The notes below the pieces were generated by a model, which was not told the DNA's origin, did no database searches, and was given only the letters and a program-made list of their open reading frames with translations. A stretch of DNA of 43,336 nt from SZUA-359 sp039809125 (GTDB lineage Bacteria > Patescibacteriota > Saccharimonadia > Saccharimonadales > Saccharimonadaceae): assembly GCA_039809125.1 (NCBI GenBank), contig JBDHUM010000005.1, forward strand, positions 1 to 43,336. The letters run 5' to 3'. The position numbers and the translations under genes were made by a program. Positions 1 through 7,006 of the stretch are shown piece after piece. Numbering within the stretch: the stretch's first letter is position 1; each line of letters opens with the position of its first letter.

Positions 1-85
1 CAGCCAAAATAGCAATGACCACAATCACGATAAGCAGCTCGACAAGTGTGAAACCTCGAGTTTTAGAAGTAGTATTTATTAGCAT
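1..85 (-). CDS. Type IV major pilin-like protein, N-terminus only (cut by window edge)
   Basis: Start codon at 83-85 on the minus strand; the gene runs off the left edge, so only about 28 codons are visible. They encode a class III prepilin signal with the GFTLVELLIVIV core: a short basic leader, Gly at -1, Phe at +1, Glu at +5 and a hydrophobic helix. The 85 visible bases match 514-598 of the neighbouring pilin gene except at one base (a78 versus g591), which changes the third residue from Thr to Ile. This is therefore a tandem paralogue. A similar C-rich leader precedes the start, as in the neighbour. The C-terminal part and any divergence there cannot be seen. Confidence 0.85.
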   Translation of the reverse strand, partial: MLINTTSKTRGFTLVELLIVIVVIAILA

Positions 86-148
86 GTATATCCCCTAATT
101 ATAGTTATGTTATAGAGTATAAATAGTCGATTCAATAGAGTTATATCT

Positions 149-598
149 TTAACAAGTGCCAGAGCCAACTCTAATGTTTTTCTGCGCAGGTGTGCCAGTG
201 TAGTCCCAGTAGTATACGCAAGCCCCAGTACTGCTTAGTCGGCGGTAGACGACAGAGTTACCGTTGTCATATGTTCCGGCTACAGTGTAAGTTGTTCCGG
301 TGCCGTAATCTTTAACAGCACTTACGTTGTCAAGCTGAGCCTCTGATACTGCTGAGGTAGTAGCACTCAACTCGGCGTAAGTTGGGTATCCGCTGCCAGT
401 AGATCGGGCCGTGTTATATGCCTCAACTTTTTTTGATACTTGGCTAGCCAAGCTCTGACCTGCACTGGTTTTTCCACGATTCTGAATACCGTTATATGCC
501 ACAATCGAAATAGCAGCCAAAATAGCAATGACCACAATCACGATAAGCAGCTCGACAAGTGTGAAACCTCGAGTTTTAGAAGTAGTATTTGTTAGCAT
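149..598 (-). CDS. Type IV pilin-like major subunit (PilA-like)
   Basis: 149 residues. The N-terminus is a typical type IV prepilin: a short leader ending KTRG, then FTLVELLIVIVVIAIL with the conserved Glu at +5, followed by the hydrophobic helix and a small globular domain. Prepilin peptidase would cut after the Gly and the subunit would assemble into a surface filament. Two cysteines near the C-terminus (in GACVYY and the final GTC) could form the disulfide-bounded D-region loop usual in major pilins. A G-rich leader (GGGGGC) lies about 8 bases before ATG, and its own promoter lies at 637-665, so it is expressed apart from the minor-pilin operon upstream. It is the second of two tandem copies, which suggests antigenic or dosage variation. 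Confidence 0.88.
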   Translation of the reverse strand: MLTNTTSKTRGFTLVELLIVIVVIAILAAISIVAYNGIQNRGKTSAGQSLASQVSKKVEAYNTARSTGSGYPTYAELSATTSAVSEAQLDNVSAVKDYGTGTTYTVAGTYDNGNSVVYRRLSSTGACVYYWDYTGTPAQKNIRVGSGTC

Positions 599-636
599 TA
601 TTATGCCCCCTAGTTATTTGTTGATTGTATAACAGT

Positions 637-665
637 AGTATATGACAGTGTATTTATAAAAGCAA
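637..665 (-). promoter_or_regulatory. Promoter of the pilin gene at 149-598
   Basis: On the minus strand, -35 TTGCTT (665-660), a 17-bp spacer and -10 TATACT (642-637), about 39 bases before the pilin start. The remaining leader carries the G-rich ribosome-binding stretch. It sits in the only gap between this pilin and the end of the minor-pilin operon. Confidence 0.55.
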
Positions 666-683
666 TAGCACTTTAATAAGGTA

Positions 684-2465
684 TCAGTAAAGGGTGCGTA
701 GCGGTGGGGAGCGCAAAAAGGTAGCTTCGGTCGGGTTATATACAGGTGCTCCTTGTGTACCATTACCAATTTGGCCAATAGTGTTTACCCCCCAGCAGTA
801 AATACGGTAGTCAGCTATAGCGCACATGCGATAGGCACCTCCAGTCAGAGCCATAGTCTGGTTGTTGTCGAATGGCCCCGACACGCCATCAGTGGCAATA
901 TTAGCAAGGGGGTCTTTATTGACAGGTGATGCACCTTCGCCGCGTGTGAAAACATGTCCCCAGCAATAAGGTCTAGTAGTACTAACTGCCCGATCACTTC
1001 GGTAGGCCAACACACAGGCACCTGACCCACTAACTGCTAGGTCAGTTATACGCATTACTGGAGTGGTCTTTAATGCTGAACCGGTATCTTGGCCAGCTAA
1101 TACAGGAACCAAAGAGTCGACACCTGCTGCAACATTACCCAAGGCTTCATCAGCATTACTACCCCAGCAGTAAACAGCCGCATCATTGATAGTGCCCGCT
1201 GAGGGATAAGCTAGGGCGCAGGTATGGGTTTCTAAATCGGGTTGTGATGGGGCATTTATAACACTATGGCCATCAATGGCAATCTTGACGACGATTTTTC
1301 CGGCTAACTTGCCAGTTTGTCGAGCTACTGCCACGGGCACATACTGATCGACCCTGCTGTTATTACCGATTTGACCTGAGTCGTTTGCACCCCAACAGTA
1401 GGCAAAATTTGATGCTATCGCGCACATATTTTGGCTAAATGCTCCACCGTAACTTAGAGCGGTGACTGAAGTAGTGCCAATGGCATTGCCTGCTGGGTAT
1501 GCAGTAGCTGGGCCTGGTCCGGCGATTTGAACTGGTGTATTAACATTAGGATTGGGACTACCTTGACCATTGCCGACTTGGCCAGTGTTGTCAGCGCCCC
1601 AACACCAAACTTGGCCTAGGTTTGCACCATTATTACCTAAAGCACAAAAAGTATTGAAACCGGCGGCTAGCTGGTATGGTTGAAAAGTCGAAGGCAAATT
1701 AACTTTTATGGGTGCAGGGTTGTCAGTTGTAAAGGTACCGTTGCCCATTTGTCCGACATTTCCGAAACCCCAACACCATACTTGATTGTTAGCTAAGAGT
1801 ATACAGTTAGAGAAATTTCCCGATACGATTTGGCGCACGCGATTGGTACCAATCCCTGCCGGATCTCTAATCACTCTCACCGGTAATGTACTGTTGTCGA
1901 ATGTACTATCTCCGAGTTGACCATGATTATTTTGTCCCCAACACCAGGCACTGGCTGACAAAATACCGCAGGTTCGATTGGTACCGCTAGATGTAGCTTG
2001 AGCTAAGTTGTCAGTATCCCAACGCAGACTACGTTTTTGTACTACAGTGTAGGTTCTAATTACTGTGCCCGATCGGAGTAAAGAAGTCGTGCCAGTTGCG
2101 GTAATGGTTCCATTTGTGGGTGTAATATTTTGCTGTGCTGGATCAACGGTAAATGTAGTCTGAAGGGTAGTGTCATTATATACGTATTGGCTGAGTGAGC
2201 CATTAATTGTGCCATTACAATTGGAGTTTGGCATCAAAATGGCAGCACCCCAAGATACGGTTCGATTGTTTTGTTCGATGCACGCTAGTGCGTAGCTTGT
2301 ACCAGCTTCGGCGGCAGCTTCGGCAAGTTTATTATAATAGCGATCTTTCGTGTCAATGTAATCAGTCGAAACCTGTTGGAGCAAACCAAGCAAAATCACC
2401 ATCGAGGTTAAGGCTATTATCAGTATATATGCGACTATTGATCCGTTTTGACGATATTGATTCAT
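684..2465 (-). CDS. PilX/GspK-like minor pilin fused to a seven-repeat RCC1 propeller
   Basis: 593 residues. The N-terminus is pilin-like (basic leader, then GSIVAYILIIALTSMVILLG) but lacks the usual Glu at +5, as in GspK/PilX-type tip pilins. From about residue 165 to the end it has seven RCC1-type repeats, each with a C...(W/Y)CWG core followed by a GQ(L/M/V/I)G-type turn in most blades (for example WCWGQNNHGQLGD and YCWGVNTIGQIGN). Seven repeats would close one beta propeller. Every repeat carries two cysteines, at the first strand and in CWG, suggesting a disulfide in each blade of this exported protein. It is the last gene of the minor-pilin operon and its start overlaps the upstream stop by 4 bases. 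By position it matches PilX; the propeller could play the adhesin role that PilY1 plays at other pilus tips. That role is inference. Confidence 0.8.
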   Translation of the reverse strand: MNQYRQNGSIVAYILIIALTSMVILLGLLQQVSTDYIDTKDRYYNKLAEAAAEAGTSYALACIEQNNRTVSWGAAILMPNSNCNGTINGSLSQYVYNDTTLQTTFTVDPAQQNITPTNGTITATGTTSLLRSGTVIRTYTVVQKRSLRWDTDNLAQATSSGTNRTCGILSASAWCWGQNNHGQLGDSTFDNSTLPVRVIRDPAGIGTNRVRQIVSGNFSNCILLANNQVWCWGFGNVGQMGNGTFTTDNPAPIKVNLPSTFQPYQLAAGFNTFCALGNNGANLGQVWCWGADNTGQVGNGQGSPNPNVNTPVQIAGPGPATAYPAGNAIGTTSVTALSYGGAFSQNMCAIASNFAYCWGANDSGQIGNNSRVDQYVPVAVARQTGKLAGKIVVKIAIDGHSVINAPSQPDLETHTCALAYPSAGTINDAAVYCWGSNADEALGNVAAGVDSLVPVLAGQDTGSALKTTPVMRITDLAVSGSGACVLAYRSDRAVSTTRPYCWGHVFTRGEGASPVNKDPLANIATDGVSGPFDNNQTMALTGGAYRMCAIADYRIYCWGVNTIGQIGNGTQGAPVYNPTEATFLRSPPLRTLY

Positions 2466-3238
2466 GAATTTACCTTGGTTATTTTCAATGATATGGTCGA
2501 AGATATAGGATTAGAGCCACTAGGTTGCGTGATAGTAATGGTGATATCGGCGGCTATTGCGTCGGCCATTAAATTGCTAGTAGTATAAACATTTAGTAAT
2601 GATGGAGGACTAGCTCGGTGATAGTTAATGCTAAACTGAGTGACGTTTTCGGCTACTATCTCATCAAATACGGTGCAACTAGCGACTGACCTAGGGCATG
2701 ATAACTTTTGCCTAATACTCGAGGTCGGACCGCAGATAGCCGAAGTCGTGTCAGGTATAGTGCGCTTGTACAAAGTATTATTTTTGACAAAATAGACCGA
2801 CAGGTATTCAAGAGGTTCGTTATCTTGAGCACTTGTGCATGGAAATGGGGTATCTTTCTTGAAGATCAGATTGCGATTAGTGTTGAGCGATATGTCCGAC
2901 GTAGCCGGAGATGTTATAATTAAGGTTCGAAGACTTGATGATTGACCGCTATAGCTAAACTCTGTGCCAGCCGGTCCATAGTCGTTCGGATCCGGGTATT
3001 GAGCATTATTGACAGTTGTTAAAAAATTTGTCGCATAGCGAATGTCATGCTCTAGCCAATCCATAGCAATTTGAGCACGACTATCGTAGGTTGTCTTGGT
3101 GGCTGAACGTCGAGATTCATTGATGGCGGTGTAGAGCATAGCAATAAACACAAGCGTGATAAGTGGAATAATCGCAATCACAAGCGCCAACTCCACAATG
3201 GAAAACCCAGGTGATGAACTAGTACGTGAAAATCGCAT
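2462..3238 (-). CDS. PilW/GspJ-like minor pilin
   Basis: 258 residues. It starts with a prepilin leader and GFSIVELALVIAIIPLITLV, with Glu at +5 and a hydrophobic helix. Then comes an amphipathic segment (AIAMDWLEHDIRYATNF in outline) typical of PilW/GspJ proteins, which often carry a W-L-x-x-D-I pattern there. The rest is a Ser/Thr-rich globular domain with Cys pairs, including one in SCPRSVASC. It overlaps the upstream gene by 20 bases and the downstream RCC1 pilin by 4, so translation is probably coupled. Family rank (PilW rather than another minor pilin) comes from order and size, not from a profile match. Confidence 0.75.
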   Translation of the reverse strand: MRFSRTSSSPGFSIVELALVIAIIPLITLVFIAMLYTAINESRRSATKTTYDSRAQIAMDWLEHDIRYATNFLTTVNNAQYPDPNDYGPAGTEFSYSGQSSSLRTLIITSPATSDISLNTNRNLIFKKDTPFPCTSAQDNEPLEYLSVYFVKNNTLYKRTIPDTTSAICGPTSSIRQKLSCPRSVASCTVFDEIVAENVTQFSINYHRASPPSLLNVYTTSNLMADAIAADITITITQPSGSNPISSTISLKITKVNS

Positions 3239-3626
3239 GGACGACCTTCTGGCTACTTGAGCCGTATTCGACGGTGGATATTAACTTAACCGCCCTAAAG
3301 GCATTCGGAGCAGGACAGCCATAGGGCGCAGAAGCGGTAACAGTTTGGGTGGTGGGTGCGGGCAGTCCGTTTACAGCAGCAGTGCTCTGCCAAATTTGAG
3401 TACTTGTCGTGGTAGTACAGCCACCGTACCAGGTAATATCCTTTCCATTAGCGTATTGGCGGAGATTGGCATAGGCAATGTTGCTAGCTGTCATTCGCTG
3501 TGAGTTGCCAGTAGATATCCGTAGAGTGTTGGTCGCGGCGCTATAAATTCCTACCAAGAAAAGTACACTAATTACTAATGCGACAATAACTTCAACAATG
3601 GTAAACCCTGCTTCAACCTGTTTCAT
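3219..3626 (-). CDS. PilV/GspI-like minor pilin
   Basis: 135 residues. The prepilin motif EAGFTIVEVIVALVISVLFL has Gly-1, Phe+1 and Glu+5; the E-V-I-V-A-L pattern is typical of PilV/GspI minor pilins. A short globular domain follows, with three cysteines. It overlaps the upstream pilin gene by 4 bases and the next by 20. With its neighbours it would form the initiating or tip complex of a type IV pilus. No assembly ATPase, platform or peptidase gene lies in this window. Confidence 0.75.
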   Translation of the reverse strand: MKQVEAGFTIVEVIVALVISVLFLVGIYSAATNTLRISTGNSQRMTASNIAYANLRQYANGKDITWYGGCTTTTSTQIWQSTAAVNGLPAPTTQTVTASAPYGCPAPNAFRAVKLISTVEYGSSSQKVVHAIFTY

Positions 3627-4108
3627 TGTTGGTGACTGCTTTCAACTACAACTAATTGACCGTCCAGCTCTTTTTCGTAATACAACTTATAGCGGACACA
3701 CGAAGCCGAAGCCAAATTTGTACAGAGTGCATTTGCAAGGGTGAACGGCTGGTAGCGGTATTGGCTAGAAGTAATGTCGCCAGAGCTTAACGCAGTTGTC
3801 ACGGCCACACTGCTGAGGCTAACGGAGGACATGCCTGGTGCTGTGACTATTTCTAGATTAGGAATGATCGCATTGATAGTGGCTGGCGTCACTTTGGGTG
3901 TGTCTGGATATGTACCGTTATTGTTGCGGTAGTACTGTTCAAAAATAGTTTTAATCGAGCTAATATCGGCTGCACGTTCATTATCACGTGCCGAGCGGTA
4001 GCTGTTTCTTGTCGCACTATCAACTAATGCGCCGATACCAATCAGGATACTGATAACGACAACAATCACAAGTGTTTCAATAATCGTAAACCCACTCTTA
4101 TATTGCAT
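3623..4108 (-). CDS. Minor pilin, first gene of the operon (PilH/GspH-like)
   Basis: 161 residues, starting with a short leader and GFTIIETLVIVVVISILIGIG, with Glu at +5. The following region (DNERAADISSIKTIFEQYY, then NNNGTYPD) resembles the helix and loop common in Gram-positive and CPR pilins and GspG/H-type pseudopilins. It heads the minor-pilin operon 4108 to 684. A TATAAT -10 box with an extended TG lies at 4150-4145, about 36 bases before ATG, and AAGAG at moderate spacing can serve as ribosome-binding site. The subtype is uncertain. Confidence 0.78.
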   Translation of the reverse strand: MQYKSGFTIIETLVIVVVISILIGIGALVDSATRNSYRSARDNERAADISSIKTIFEQYYRNNNGTYPDTPKVTPATINAIIPNLEIVTAPGMSSVSLSSVAVTTALSSGDITSSQYRYQPFTLANALCTNLASASCVRYKLYYEKELDGQLVVVESSHQQ

Positions 4109-4163
4109 ACTGTATGCTCTTATCGCTTATGCTTTCTGGAGTTTATTATACACAAGACAGTAA

Positions 4164-5192
4164 CTAAGAAGAAGGCATAATCAATGGTTCTTGTTCGATT
4201 ATGATGGAGAACCTGGCGTTTACAGCGTCAATAATCTCTTGTCGAGCAGCGGCTAAATCTTGGTATGATCTGGCTGATTCGTTGATTAAAACTAATGCAT
4301 TACGGTCGTGGAGGCGCATCCCATGGAGTACCTTACCTTTTAAACCGGTTTGCTCAATTAACCAGCCAGTTGGAATTTTGTAATGACCATTAGGCATGGG
4401 ATATGAGGGCAGATTCTTAAATCGAGAAGCTAAATGTTTGTAAGTTTTAGAATCAACAACTGCATTTTTAAAGAACGACCCAGTATTCGGGTGGTTTATC
4501 GGATTAGGTAATTTATCGTGGCGAATGTTAATTACTACTTCGCGAATTGTCTGTACCGAAATATCCTTTAGGTCATGCTGGGCTATGTAATCTTCGACTG
4601 CCCGATAAAAAGGGGGCTCAGGAAGGTGTTTCGTTAAGTTCATTATTACGTCTGTGATTATATATCGACCAGAATGACTACCGCGAAAAATACTGCTTCG
4701 ATAACCAAATTGACACTCCTCAGCAGAAAGTGTTAAAAACTGGTCAGTTTCGCGGTCGTAAACGTCGACCGATTCAATAACATTGGCTACTTCTTGGCCG
4801 TAGGCGCCAATATTTTGTACAGGCGCAGCTCCTACTGTGCCAGGGATGGCTGAAAGCGCCTCAATACCCGAAAGTCCCATTGCGACAGTTTTCTCGACAG
4901 TTTTATCCCAGTTTTCTCCGCCAGCAACTTTTATGCGTACCGTCTTCGCAATGTTTGATAGTACCGAAAAGCCTTGCGTGCGTAGTATCATGACAATTCC
5001 GTGGTAGCCATCATCGGTGACAATAGTGTTGCTGCCATCACCGAGAACATAGAGTGGCAAACGGTCTTTTTTTGCAAGTAAACATATATCCCGAACTTCT
5101 TCGTTCGTCCTAACAATCACAACTCTTTTCGCCTTGCCGCCGAGCTGCATCGTTACGTATGACTTGAGGGATATGTTTTCTTTGGTAATCAT
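4164..5192 (-). CDS. murB: UDP-N-acetylenolpyruvoylglucosamine reductase
   Basis: 342 residues, the length of the E. coli-type (type I) enzyme. It reduces UDP-GlcNAc-enolpyruvate to UDP-MurNAc in the cytoplasm with FAD and NADPH, the second committed step of peptidoglycan precursor synthesis. Visible signatures are the FAD-binding LGDGSNTIVTDDG, AIPGTVGAAPVQNIGAYGQE, and NTGSFFKN with the catalytic serine that protonates the intermediate; the C-terminal EQEPLIM carries the expected late Glu. The three-domain order is complete. A TACACT -10-like box ends 11 bases before ATG, so the leader is very short. It lies between the pilin operon and the Nudix gene, each apparently with its own promoter. 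Confidence 0.95.
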   Translation of the reverse strand: MITKENISLKSYVTMQLGGKAKRVVIVRTNEEVRDICLLAKKDRLPLYVLGDGSNTIVTDDGYHGIVMILRTQGFSVLSNIAKTVRIKVAGGENWDKTVEKTVAMGLSGIEALSAIPGTVGAAPVQNIGAYGQEVANVIESVDVYDRETDQFLTLSAEECQFGYRSSIFRGSHSGRYIITDVIMNLTKHLPEPPFYRAVEDYIAQHDLKDISVQTIREVVINIRHDKLPNPINHPNTGSFFKNAVVDSKTYKHLASRFKNLPSYPMPNGHYKIPTGWLIEQTGLKGKVLHGMRLHDRNALVLINESARSYQDLAAARQEIIDAVNARFSIIIEQEPLIMPSS

Positions 5193-5272
5193 ACTTACTT
5201 CTTAGTGTAGCATGGTGGTAAAAGTATCCATGACACGGAGTGATACTTTTGCTTAAAGGGCCATACGTGTCG

Positions 5273-5797
5273 CTATGACCACCGAACTAGAGATGCTGCC
5301 TCACGTAAGAATCGCAGGTCTCTCATTCTAATAAAATTACCTCCGTAATGTGTTGGGTCGTCATTTTCTAGAAGATCGATTGCCTCATCGATACTAGTCG
5401 CAATAACCATTTCGGCTCCATCTATAATCTCGCGCTCCTCCAGAGAGGGATCTGTCAGCTGCCCTGATTGATGGGCAATAAAGCAATAAGAATATTGCTC
5501 CATTTTTTCGTTGTTTCTGTATTCTATAATTTCTCCAACTTCAGAAGAAATCTTTGCCGGGCAGCCTATTTCTTCCAGGAGTTCCCTGTAGACCGCATCT
5601 TCAAGCGACTCGCCCTCGTTGACACCACCTCCTGGTAGCTTATGGTAGCCCTGTGTTGCCATCTTTAGCAAATACACGCAGTTATTCTCACCAAACACGA
5701 CTGCGCGAGCAGCATAACGGACACGCCAGCCTTCGTTATCTAAATTATTTGCTCCATCAAATACATCTGAATCACGAATAACCACCAGTATCTTCAT
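5273..5797 (-). CDS. Nudix hydrolase
   Basis: 174 residues. A full Nudix box, GGGVNEGESLEDAVYRELLEE plus IG, fits GX5EX7REUXEEXGU and would bind Mg2+ for hydrolysis of a nucleoside diphosphate linked to another group. The substrate cannot be told from the sequence. A -10-like TACAAT (5809-5804) ends 6 bases before ATG and there is no Shine-Dalgarno, so the mRNA is probably leaderless. It is the last chromosomal gene before the left end of the integrated element; the tRNA-Lys terminator hairpin lies just upstream, so before integration the gene stood directly downstream of tRNA-Lys. Confidence 0.88.
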   Translation of the reverse strand: MKILVVIRDSDVFDGANNLDNEGWRVRYAARAVVFGENNCVYLLKMATQGYHKLPGGGVNEGESLEDAVYRELLEEIGCPAKISSEVGEIIEYRNNEKMEQYSYCFIAHQSGQLTDPSLEEREIIDGAEMVIATSIDEAIDLLENDDPTHYGGNFIRMRDLRFLREAASLVRWS

Positions 5798-5812
5798 AAT
5801 ACTATTGTAACA

Positions 5813-5838
5813 AAAACAGAGATCTTCATCTCTGTTTT
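5813..5838 (-). terminator. Orphaned tRNA-Lys terminator hairpin
   Basis: Perfect 11-bp stem (AAAACAGAGAT / ATCTCTGTTTT) with a 4-base loop, with a U-rich 3' arm when read on the minus strand. It has the same A-stem-T form as the hairpins right after tRNA-Arg (21527-21569) and tRNA-Glu (28867-28906). It lies 14 bases outside the left attachment core. In the pre-integration chromosome it would follow the tRNA-Lys 3' end directly. It may also act on plus-strand transcription entering the element. Confidence 0.7.
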
Positions 5839-5852
5839 AAGCGTAAGCTATA

Positions 5853-5859
5853 TGGAGGG
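5853..5859. repeat. Left attachment core (attL), TGGAGGG
   Basis: Seven bases identical to 20723-20729. The complement reads CCCTCCA, the last acceptor-stem bases, discriminator and CCA of the tRNA-Lys. Outside it lies the tRNA terminator; inside it begins the start-less recombinase tail. The short core suits serine recombinases, which need little identity. Confidence 0.7.
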
Positions 5860-5997
5860 TCTGAAGTCCCAGATTTGAAACTCAATCCGGAGGAGTTGTT
5901 TGCTGATTTAGAGTTGCTTTACAACCGAATGGTTGCACTTGGCGTAACGATGCGTGATGGTGAGGTGTATTTGGAGGATTTAGATGGAAAACTCTAG
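5860..5997 (+). pseudogene. Detached C-terminal tail of the serine recombinase (split by integration)
   Basis: An open frame runs into this stretch from a stop at 5797-5799 with no credible start codon, yet it reads as protein. Past the core it encodes 45 residues, starting SEVPDLKLNPEELF and ending YLEDLDGKL before TAG at 5995-5997. The recombinase reads CTT GGA GGG across the right core and this stretch reads GGA GGG TCT in the same phase, so joining the ends gives one frame of 557 + 45 = 602 residues. It is best seen as the native recombinase C-terminus, left at the far end by integration. In the integrated state it should be untranslated. It overlaps the start of the next gene by 14 bases. 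Confidence 0.75.
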
Positions 5998-6427
5998 CCT
6001 TTACGACCAGAATACCTTCTACGGCCAGTTTGAGCGTGATTTACGGCGCGCCCGGCACGAAGTTATTATCGAGAGCCCGTTTATCACCACACGGCGCATG
6101 GCGGCACTGCTGCCCATTCTCACAAAGCTTCGTCGTCATGGGGTTATGGTGATTATCAACACAAAAGATCCAGTAGAGCATGATGGTGATTATTGCCGCC
6201 AGGCACTCGAAGCGGTGAGCATGATGCAAGAAATGGGCATTTTAGTGCTCTATACCATTGGTCATCACCGCAAGCTAGCAATTATCGATAGTGAGGTATT
6301 TTACGAGGGCAGTTTGAATATTTTGTCGTTTAGCGACAGTTGCGAGATAATGAGAAGAGTAGTATCCTCAGTGCAAGCAGAACAATTGATAGATTTTATA
6401 GGGATGAAGAATTATGTCGACCGCTGA
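5984..6427 (+). CDS. Small PLD-like protein with a single HKD-type motif
   Basis: 147 residues. HHRKLAIIDSEVFYEGSLN fits the HxKx4D motif of the phospholipase D superfamily followed by the usual G-S-x-N, and the N-terminus (ARHEVIIESPFITTRR) resembles the first PLD strand. One motif per chain suggests a homodimer like the Nuc endonuclease; nucleic acid is the likeliest substrate, but this is inferred. GGAGG lies 7 bases before ATG. The start overlaps the recombinase tail by 14 bases and the stop overlaps the next gene by 14, so in the excised circle this would be third in the recombinase operon. In the integrated state no promoter is evident upstream. Confidence 0.8.
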   Translation: MENSSLYDQNTFYGQFERDLRRARHEVIIESPFITTRRMAALLPILTKLRRHGVMVIINTKDPVEHDGDYCRQALEAVSMMQEMGILVLYTIGHHRKLAIIDSEVFYEGSLNILSFSDSCEIMRRVVSSVQAEQLIDFIGMKNYVDR

Positions 6428-6641
6428 CGAAGATTTCAAAGATTTAGACCTCGCTGAAAGTGAAGAGGCGATACAAGCTGCGCTGAAGTTTCTTCGTTAC
6501 AATGACCCGGCAAAAGCCAATCGCGACTATGCAATCTATATGCTAAAACGTATGGATGAAGTCTCTATCGGCATCGGCAGCAAGACTAAGCTCGATTTTG
6601 AAGAGTTTCTCAAAAAGCATGGCGACGATACGCCGAGCTAG
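6414..6641 (+). CDS. Small acidic hypothetical protein of the mobile element
   Basis: 75 residues, no recognised family. The sequence is charged and helical, with a central LKFLRYNDPAKANRDYAIYM segment and an EEFLKKHGDD end. It overlaps the PLD-like gene by 14 bases, which argues for a real, coupled gene and a shared role. It converges with the XRE gene and overlaps its end by 4 bases. No membrane segment, signal peptide or metal motif is seen. Confidence 0.6.
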   Translation: MSTADEDFKDLDLAESEEAIQAALKFLRYNDPAKANRDYAIYMLKRMDEVSIGIGSKTKLDFEEFLKKHGDDTPS

Positions 6642-6847
6642 AACGGCAGTATATCGGACGACTTTACGCCGAGAGCTTTGATGATTTTCTCGAGAGTTTT
6701 GAGCGACGGCACGACTTCGCCACGCTCAATTTTAGCGTAATGGTTTACTGTCGTTCCGGCGCGCTTCGCAACCTCAGCTTGAGTGAGGTTTTGCTGGTGC
6801 CGAGCGCGTTGCAAATTATTACCGATTTTAGACAGATCTTGTGACAT
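6638..6847 (-). CDS. XRE-family (Cro/CI-type) DNA-binding regulator
   Basis: 69 residues, almost all of it one helix-turn-helix domain: NLTQAEVAKRAGTTVNHYAKIERGEVVPSL in outline, followed by a fourth and fifth helix. It is the size of restriction-modification controller (C) proteins and small phage repressors. A TATAAT box (6860-6855) ends 7 bases before ATG, so it has its own, probably leaderless, promoter. It lies 30 bases beyond the last gene of the defence operon on the same strand, so it may control that operon, its own gene, or the recombinase operon. Candidate operators are at 17830-17850 and 18830-18861. Which it binds cannot be told from sequence. Confidence 0.9.
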   Translation of the reverse strand: MSQDLSKIGNNLQRARHQQNLTQAEVAKRAGTTVNHYAKIERGEVVPSLKTLEKIIKALGVKSSDILPF

Positions 6848-6877
6848 TGACCTTATTATACAATGTTTGGCAAAGAT

Positions 6878-7006
6878 TTATTTGCCGCGAGTGATTGGGT
6901 CGATGATTATCACTTGCTCGTCAATGGCCTGCTTTTCGGCCGGTGTGAGCGGTCGCTTCGGCTTTGGCCGGAAGATGATTTTGAGAATATCAAGCAGCTT
7001 GCTCAT
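6878..7006 (-). CDS. 42-residue basic protein, last gene of the defence operon
   Basis: A short open frame whose ATG overlaps the stop of the 845-residue gene by one base (TAATG), with AAGG 8-9 bases upstream. The product starts MSKLLDILKIIFRPKPKRPL, an amphipathic helix followed by a basic, proline-rich stretch, and ends DPITRGK. Tight coupling and an N-terminus that looks like a membrane- or partner-binding helix argue that it is real. The function is unknown; small last genes of this kind can be inhibitors or adaptors. It is short enough that standard gene finders could miss it. Confidence 0.55.
   Translation of the reverse strand: MSKLLDILKIIFRPKPKRPLTPAEKQAIDEQVIIIDPITRGK

Noticed and set aside
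5853..5859. Using the 7-bp repeat alone as proof of attachment sites
   Set aside because: A 7-mer can recur by chance over 15 kb. I accept it only because the reading frame continues across the joined ends and the tRNA terminator lies just outside.
5984..6641. Treating the PLD-like and 75-residue genes as part of the chromosomal Nudix locus
   Set aside because: They are on the opposite strand, inside the left core, and overlap the detached recombinase tail, so they belong to the element.
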